Of a stretch of DNA of 64,000 nucleotides, positions 59,211-64,000 are shown piece by piece. Under the pieces are notes generated by a model that saw only the letters and a list, made by a program, of their open reading frames with translations, ran no database searches and was not told where the DNA came from. The stretch covers positions 235,060 through 299,059 of the forward strand of contig NZ_KI535295.1 in NCBI RefSeq assembly GCF_000482325.1, read 5' to 3'. Source of the stretch: Bacillus sp. UNC438CL73TsuS30. GTDB lineage: Bacteria > Bacillota > Bacilli > Bacillales > Cytobacillaceae. How positions within the stretch are numbered: the first letter of the stretch is position 1; each line of letters starts with the position of its first letter. The position numbers and the translations under genes were made by a program.

Positions 59211-60572
59211 ATGAAAACGAAATCATCTAATGATGTAAACGCTGTCTTCAACGAAAAACTCCCGCTGGTAAAGTTATTGCCCCTCGGACTTCAGCATCTC
59301 CTTACAATGGTAGGATCCTTTATGGTTCCAGTTATTGTCGGTAGTTCAATTGGGCTCGACGCAAAAACCATTGCCTATTTGGTTTCCGCTATTTTACTTT
59401 CAAGTGGATTAGCCATCCTTATTCAGGTTTTTGGAATCGGTAAAGGAATTGGTTCTAGACTACCATTTGTAATGGGTTCATCGTTTATCACGCTTGGCCC
59501 AATGATCATCATTGGCAAACAATATGGACTTCCTACTCTTTTTGGCTCAATTATAGCGTCTGGAATTATTATTGTCCTTCTCTCATTTTTCTTTGATAAA
59601 ATTCTATTATTATTTCCAAAGGTTGTTACAGGAACTTTCATTACCATTATGGGAATTACTCTTGCACCGACCGCCTTTAAAGATTTTGCAGGCGGTGAAG
59701 GAACTCCTGGTTACGGTTCTCCTACAAACATCATTATTGGATTAATTGTTTTACTCACCATTGTTTTACTTCATAAGTATGGAAAAGGAATTATTAAAAC
59801 ATTGTCCATGCTGCTCGGAGTTGCGATCGGAACAGTAATCGCTGGATTTATGGGGATGATTAATACAAGCCCGGTATCATCAGCAAATTGGGTTCAAGTC
59901 ATCACCCCATTCCACTTTGGCGCGCCAGTCTTCAAGGTAAGCGCTATTATTACGATGACCATTTTCTGTATTATTAACCTTATTCAATGTTTCGGTTCCT
60001 TCTCAGTATTAGATGAGGCTTGTGAAACTGAATCATCTGAAAAGACAATTGTAAGCGGATTAAGAGGGCAAGCAATCACTCAAGTATTATCGGGTTTGTT
60101 TAACTCTGTACCTCATGCATTCTTAAATGAAAACATTGGCGTTATGGCCCTAAGCGGTGTGAAAAGCCGTTATGTATCAATCACAACTGGATGCTCTCTT
60201 GTCATCCTAAGCTTTTTACCCAAATTTGCAGCTGCTATTACCATCATTCCGGCATGTGTCCGCGGCGGTGCGATGCTTGCAATTTTCGGTATGGTAACAG
60301 CAGCTGGGATTTCAATTCTTTCAAAAGTTGATTTCCATAAGACTCATGCAACACTTATCATCGGTACGAGCATGTCTGTTGGCGTAGGTTCAAACTTCCA
60401 GCCCGATGTATTTGCTCATATGCCAGCCATGATTCAGATGTTGCTAAGCAATGGCCTATTCTCAGCAAGTATCATTGCAATCGTATTGAATCTATGTCTC
60501 AATTTCCAAACTATATTTAAGTTACCAAGTTTACAATCAGAGGAACAAGAGCTGATCCGAGAAGGCTCTTAA
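59211..60572 (+). CDS. Nucleobase:cation symporter-2 permease (xanthine/uric acid type)
   Basis: A 453-residue NCS2 permease with about 12-14 hydrophobic segments. Family text: LGLQHLLTMVGSFMVPVIVGSSIGLD (the QH motif in TM1), SRLPFVMGSSFITLGPMIII, CFGSFSVLDEACETES (TM8-like) and SVPHAFLNENIGVMALSGVKSRYVSITTG (NxGxxxLTxVxSR-like). It probably imports xanthine, urate or allantoin for the adjacent pathway; specificity is not certain. AAGGAGG before ATG. Controlled through operator C. Confidence 0.9.
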   Translation: MKTKSSNDVNAVFNEKLPLVKLLPLGLQHLLTMVGSFMVPVIVGSSIGLDAKTIAYLVSAILLSSGLAILIQVFGIGKGIGSRLPFVMGSSFITLGPMIIIGKQYGLPTLFGSIIASGIIIVLLSFFFDKILLLFPKVVTGTFITIMGITLAPTAFKDFAGGEGTPGYGSPTNIIIGLIVLLTIVLLHKYGKGIIKTLSMLLGVAIGTVIAGFMGMINTSPVSSANWVQVITPFHFGAPVFKVSAIITMTIFCIINLIQCFGSFSVLDEACETESSEKTIVSGLRGQAITQVLSGLFNSVPHAFLNENIGVMALSGVKSRYVSITTGCSLVILSFLPKFAAAITIIPACVRGGAMLAIFGMVTAAGISILSKVDFHKTHATLIIGTSMSVGVGSNFQPDVFAHMPAMIQMLLSNGLFSASIIAIVLNLCLNFQTIFKLPSLQSEEQELIREGS

Positions 60573-60575
60573 AAA

Positions 60576-60606
60576 ACAAGGCCCTATTGCAATGGGGCCT
60601 TTTTGG
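60576..60606 (+). terminator. Terminator of permease 1
   Basis: AAGGCCCT / GGGGCCTT stem with TTTTT. Confidence 0.88.
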
Positions 60607-61290
60607 AATGGTGGCAGATACGGAACAGGTTGTTTCCTTTTGGCGGATGCACGCTCCCCAATCCCCCCAGTTTTTGATCTGAACGGTTGATAGACAAAAA
60701 AACGACCATGCTTATTTTGACAAGCCCCAACAATAAAAACAGTGGTAGCCTAGGATGAGAAAATAAAGCTCTAGCCTGTCGCTGTTTTATTGATTATTAC
60801 TGCATCCCTTTTTCCTTTGAACAAACGGGTTAATCCAATATGAAATAGTATAAGAATATTAGTAGTAGGCGATACCTACACGCTATTTTATATTAGCGCG
60901 TGCTTTTATCTGTTTAAAAGTAAATTCTGCTGTATCCGGTACGGATATTTCAGCTGCACCCTCCGGCAAAAAATTTCGGTCTATTCGATATTTACCTACC
61001 CTTAGGATTAATTTATTTTGTTTCATCGTTTGATACTTTAAATTTTTTCCTCGCTAAAAATTTGCCGATTTATGGTAATTTCGATTCATTATTGGTAATT
61101 TCTGTAAAGTCAATTTCGTGAGTTTATAAAAATTAAAAACCTAAACTTTACAAAGGTATTCAAGGAAAGTTGAAAGGAAACTTTTTGAAGTATACGAAAA
61201 AACACTTTAACTTTTTGTAATAATTTTTAAATAATAATCAGAAAAATATTGAAATTAGGAATTTTTGGTGCTAATATTATAAATATATTT
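60607..61290. other. Spacer with fossil coding DNA
   Basis: No gene with a ribosome site. On the minus strand 60,883-61,026 encodes 47 codons (KQNKLILRVGKYRIDRNFLP and further to IKARANIK) that read like protein but have no ribosome site and no family I recognise. A promoter-like TTGAAA-N17-TAATAT lies at about 61,250-61,278, just before operator D. Confidence 0.45.
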
Positions 61291-61318
61291 TGGAACAATG
61301 TTCCTTAATGAGCAACAA
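61291..61318 (+). promoter_or_regulatory. Operator D
   Basis: TGGAAC-AAT-GTT-N11-AACAA; the left part forms the perfect palindrome GGAACAATGTTCC. It stands 38 bases before a decayed allC-like start. Confidence 0.7.
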
Positions 61319-61355
61319 ATTGCGTATCATTACATTTTGGGAAGGGGGAAGTTAA

Positions 61356-61740
61356 TTGTCCTACAGTAAAAGACAAATTGTTGGTAAGAGGATTTCAAAT
61401 AGAATGAATAAATTAACGGCAATCTCTGTGCCTTCAATCGGTGTAACTTGATTGTCTTTTACAAAGGAGTTTCGTGAAGGCAAGGAATTAGTTAGTAAAA
61501 GGAGAGCAGGCATGACGGTACGAAGTGAATCCTGCATGGGGTGATCAGCATCCTCGGTTTGGTTAACCGGGAAGTGAAGTGAATGTATTAGAATTAACAG
61601 AGCATCTACAGGTATTAAAATGGTTATATCATGTGAGGGCTCACAAAATGTTGTTGTCTTTGAAGTAAAACCGGTGGAAATGAAAATTCGGATGTGGAAG
61701 GTGCACAATCCAAACGACTTTTGTCCAAGCCTGGGCAAGA
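61356..61740 (+). pseudogene. Chimaeric fossil: allC N-terminus joined to isomerase C-terminus
   Basis: After GAAGGGGG and a TTG, the frame reads KRISNRMNKLTAISVPSIGVT, stop, LSFTKEFREGKELV, AGMTVRS, aligning with KRISTRIEELARCSSTTVGV and onward of allC at 44,511. From about 61,532 the text switches to WGDQHPRFG-stop-PGSEV and later NVVVFEVKPV, aligning with YGDQHPRFGYPGSEV and NVVAFEVKPV of the isomerase at 43,336. Several stops and shifts make it non-functional. Confidence 0.75.
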
Positions 61741-61908
61741 GTTTAATGCATTGTTCTTAGATTTATTCTTAATAAAAAACGATTGTGAATTATAAAAAAG
61801 GGAGGAATTTTGGCAAGTTACGCAGAATGATAAATTAAATCATTTTTTGACAGCGTTTGCACGGGCATCTCAAAAATAATGTAAATTTTTGATTAAAAGG
61901 GAGTAAAT

Positions 61909-61977
61909 ATGTCTATCTATGAAGCTGTTGTATATAAAGATAAAGATAAAGAATTAATGTCAAAGGTGAATTCTTGA
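61909..61977 (+). pseudogene. Short frame, probably a gene remnant
   Basis: AAAAGGGAG then ATG opens 22 codons (MSIYEAVVYKDKDKELMSKV) before a TGA. It looks like the start of a truncated gene of unknown family. Confidence 0.3.
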
Positions 61978-62132
61978 ATCAATCTCAAATGTGATTCATA
62001 GTTTTGATTTTGTTGCCAAAAAATTCCGAATATTATTTATATTCTGCGAGTAATTTGTTGTTTAATGAATAGTTGCCCCGGCTTTGTGAAAAATGCAACT
62101 CCAATATTTTCGTATATCAAGGAGGAACATGG

Positions 62133-63461
62133 ATGGGAAAATTAAGCTTCGGTAAAACAATTGCGTTAGGATTTCAGCATGTTTGTGTTATGTATGGCGG
62201 TGCTATAGCAGTCCCATTAATTGTAGCCCATTCACTTGGATTGACACAACAACAGCTTGTTTATCTTATTTCGTTTGATTTATTGTCATGCGGTATTGCG
62301 ACTTTAATCCAAGTAATTGGTTTTGGGAGTATCGCCGGTATTCGATTACCCGCTTTAATGGCCGTATCCTTTATCGTTCTTGATCCTGCCATAGCAATTG
62401 GCAAGGCATATTCGATAACAGGTGTATTCGGGGCAGTTATGGTTTCAGGAATAGTAATTGCCCTTTGTGCCCCGTTTATTGGTAAGTTGGCAAAGTTTTT
62501 CCCTCCTATTGTTTCGGGTTCTGTGATTCTCATAATTGGTATTACCTTAATGCCTGTTGCGATGGCTAATGCTGCGGGCGGTCAAGGAGCTGAAAATTTT
62601 GGGGATCCAAAGAATCTGCTCATCGCTGTATTTACCTTACTCTGCTTTTTAATTTTCAACACATTTTTTAAGGGATTTTTAAAGTCAATTTCTGTCTTAA
62701 TTTCGATGATCATTGGTACAGTGGTAGCTAGTTTCTATGGAATGGTGAATTTTTCAACACTAGGTACAGCAAAATGGTTTAACATTGTCACGCCATTTTA
62801 TTTTGGAACACCTACATTCCACCTTTCTGCCATTATTACAATGGTTATTATCTCCTTTATTATTGCGATTGAAAGTATTGGCGTATTTATGGCACTTGGT
62901 GAATTTTCAGATAGGAAAATTGGCGAAGCCGATATTAAAAAAGGACTACGTGCAGAAGGAATTGGCGCATTTATAAGTAGTATCCTAAATTCCTTCAGCC
63001 ATTCGACTTTTTCACAGAATGTCGGTCTAGTTATGCTTACGAAAGTAACAAATTTAAGTGTTTTGGTTGCTTCCGGGATTATCCTTGTATTTTTAGGTCT
63101 AGTACCAAAAGTAGGAGCTCTCACCACTATGATTCCTGCTCCTGTTCTTGGTGGGGCCATGATCCCGATGTTTGGCATGCTAATTGCTGCTGCATTAAAA
63201 ATTATTGGGAAAGCGGATATGTCTTTGCCATCTAATCAAATTACAATTGCTATTGGCGTTGGTATCGCATTAGCAATAAAAGGTGTCCCCACTGCCTTTA
63301 CTCATCTTCCACAAACTCTTCATTTATTAATTGGGGATGGCGTTGTAGTTGGTGCATTAGTTCTTGTTATATTAAACGCATTGTTAAATGGTAGTTTGCA
63401 AGAAGGGCATTTTCATGGATTCGAGAAAGTAGAAGCAGAAGCCATATTGGATGCTGAATAG
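62133..63461 (+). CDS. Nucleobase:cation symporter-2 permease, second copy
   Basis: A 442-residue NCS2 permease related to but distinct from the one at 59,211. It shows ALGFQHVCVMYGGAIAVPLIVAHSLGL (QH motif, AVPLIV), GIRLPALMAVSFIVLDPAIAIG, AIESIGVFMALGEFSDRKI and HSTFSQNVGLVMLTKVTNLSV (NxGLxxLTxVxN). AAGGAGG lies seven bases before the ATG; a 20-codon longer frame is unsupported. Likely uracil/xanthine-type uptake; a PucR-type regulator follows 31 bases later, probably co-transcribed. Confidence 0.9.
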   Translation: MGKLSFGKTIALGFQHVCVMYGGAIAVPLIVAHSLGLTQQQLVYLISFDLLSCGIATLIQVIGFGSIAGIRLPALMAVSFIVLDPAIAIGKAYSITGVFGAVMVSGIVIALCAPFIGKLAKFFPPIVSGSVILIIGITLMPVAMANAAGGQGAENFGDPKNLLIAVFTLLCFLIFNTFFKGFLKSISVLISMIIGTVVASFYGMVNFSTLGTAKWFNIVTPFYFGTPTFHLSAIITMVIISFIIAIESIGVFMALGEFSDRKIGEADIKKGLRAEGIGAFISSILNSFSHSTFSQNVGLVMLTKVTNLSVLVASGIILVFLGLVPKVGALTTMIPAPVLGGAMIPMFGMLIAAALKIIGKADMSLPSNQITIAIGVGIALAIKGVPTAFTHLPQTLHLLIGDGVVVGALVLVILNALLNGSLQEGHFHGFEKVEAEAILDAE

Positions 63462-63492
63462 AACAGGTTTTTATAAAATGGAGGCGTGAACA

Positions 63493-64000
63493 ATGTCATT
63501 TCTGGTATCTGATTTTTTAAAGCCGCAGGTAATTGGTAGCAGCCGTATCATAGCGGGGGATCGAGGGGTACATAACAGCATCCGTTCTGTCAGCATTATG
63601 GATGCTCCCGATACATCATGGTTAAAACGAGGTGATTTGCTGCTAACAACCGGGTATGTCTTTAAAGATCAACAGGATACTCAGATTAAATTGCTCAATG
63701 ACCTCGCCGAGAAACATTGTGCTGGTTTGGCTATTAAAGTAAAAAGGTTTTTTTCTGAAATTCCTGCAGTTATGTTACAGGAGGCAGATCGCTTAGGTCT
63801 GCCTTTAATAGAATTATCATCTGATATTGTTTTATCTGACCTGCTTCTTTCGGTAACGAAAGAGATTGTAAGTTATGAAGATTTGTTTAATAAGAAAAAT
63901 TCTTTAGTCTCACTAATTATGGGCCATCCACTCGAGCATGGAGATTTAGAATTAATCTCCCATCAATATAAGTTCATGCCTAACTCCAATTATATTGCGA
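63493..64000 (+). CDS. PucR-type regulator, N-terminal part (runs off the window)
   Basis: The first 169 codons of a second PucR-family regulator: MSFLVSDFLKPQVIGSSRII, SIMDAPDTSWLKRGDLLLTTGYVF, GLAIKVKRFFSEIPAVMLQEADRLGLPLIEL match the PucR ligand domain and parallel the protein at 45,931. The C-terminal helix-turn-helix lies outside the window. GGAGGCG ribosome site before ATG. Confidence 0.88.
   Translation, partial: MSFLVSDFLKPQVIGSSRIIAGDRGVHNSIRSVSIMDAPDTSWLKRGDLLLTTGYVFKDQQDTQIKLLNDLAEKHCAGLAIKVKRFFSEIPAVMLQEADRLGLPLIELSSDIVLSDLLLSVTKEIVSYEDLFNKKNSLVSLIMGHPLEHGDLELISHQYKFMPNSNYIA

Noticed and set aside
61361-61738. 125-codon frame on the minus strand
   Set aside because: It is antisense to the allC/isomerase fossil, whose similarity is on the plus strand.

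Overview
The window is chromosomal DNA from a spore-forming, low-GC Gram-positive bacterium of the Bacillaceae (Bacillus/Neobacillus-like). Positions 180-18,396 follow the Bacillus subtilis yjbH-yjcH region almost gene for gene: spxH, globin, CYTH, relQ-type synthetase, NAD kinase, RluD-type synthase, prpE, yjbQ, fabI, spore-coat genes cotO and cotZ, a lipoprotein-spoVAC-spoVAD-spoVAEB cluster, spoVIF, yjcD, yjcF, yjcG, yjcH. The thiamine genes that lie between yjbQ and fabI in B. subtilis are absent here.

A tRNA-Val(GAC) gene at 18,574 carries an integrated element of about 13.45 kb, bounded by a perfect 52-bp direct repeat (18,597-18,648 and 32,048-32,099). Its backbone is a tyrosine integrase, a winged-helix protein behind a LexA-like box, a MerR-HTH/DUF4145 fusion, a non-coding block with four palindromic iteron-like repeats, an Xre regulator, a HTH_36-like replication protein, an HTH-HNH nuclease and an operon of small proteins, one with a phage-scaffold-like N-terminus. 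Backbone genes are strongly enriched in GATC (about 17-24 per kb by hand count, against about 4 per kb in host genes). Two inserts lack this signature: a two-gene coiled-coil pair and a protein with a C-terminal TIR-like nucleotide-binding domain, which look like cargo, probably antiviral. I see no relaxase, capsid or terminase, so it resembles a phage satellite or integrated plasmid. Downstream of the right repeat is the decayed integrase end of a related element.

From 32 kb to the end lies hcp, then a large purine/allantoin/glyoxylate catabolic region: a class II aldolase, an IclR regulator, a split transketolase, a DUF1537 (tetronate-type) kinase, a glyoxylate-carboligase-like enzyme, a Hyi/OtnI-like isomerase, allantoate amidohydrolase, a PucR regulator, allantoinase, (S)-ureidoglycine aminohydrolase, a small cupin, malic enzyme, malate synthase G, a CDF transporter, two nucleobase permeases and the start of a second PucR-type regulator.

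Allantoin would be opened to glyoxylate, which can be burned through malate synthase plus malic enzyme or assimilated by the aldolase/transketolase/kinase/carboligase set. No tartronate semialdehyde reductase or standard glycerate kinase is visible; the gene set instead suggests an unrecorded route through 3-oxotetronate to dihydroxyacetone phosphate. Seven copies of one operator (TGGAAC-N3-GTT-N11-AACAA) precede the aldolase, the transketolase operon, malic enzyme, malate synthase, a permease, a small zinc-ribbon gene and a decayed duplicate operon, and probably define the regulon of the IclR protein encoded in the middle. The intergenic spaces here are unusually rich in gene fossils.
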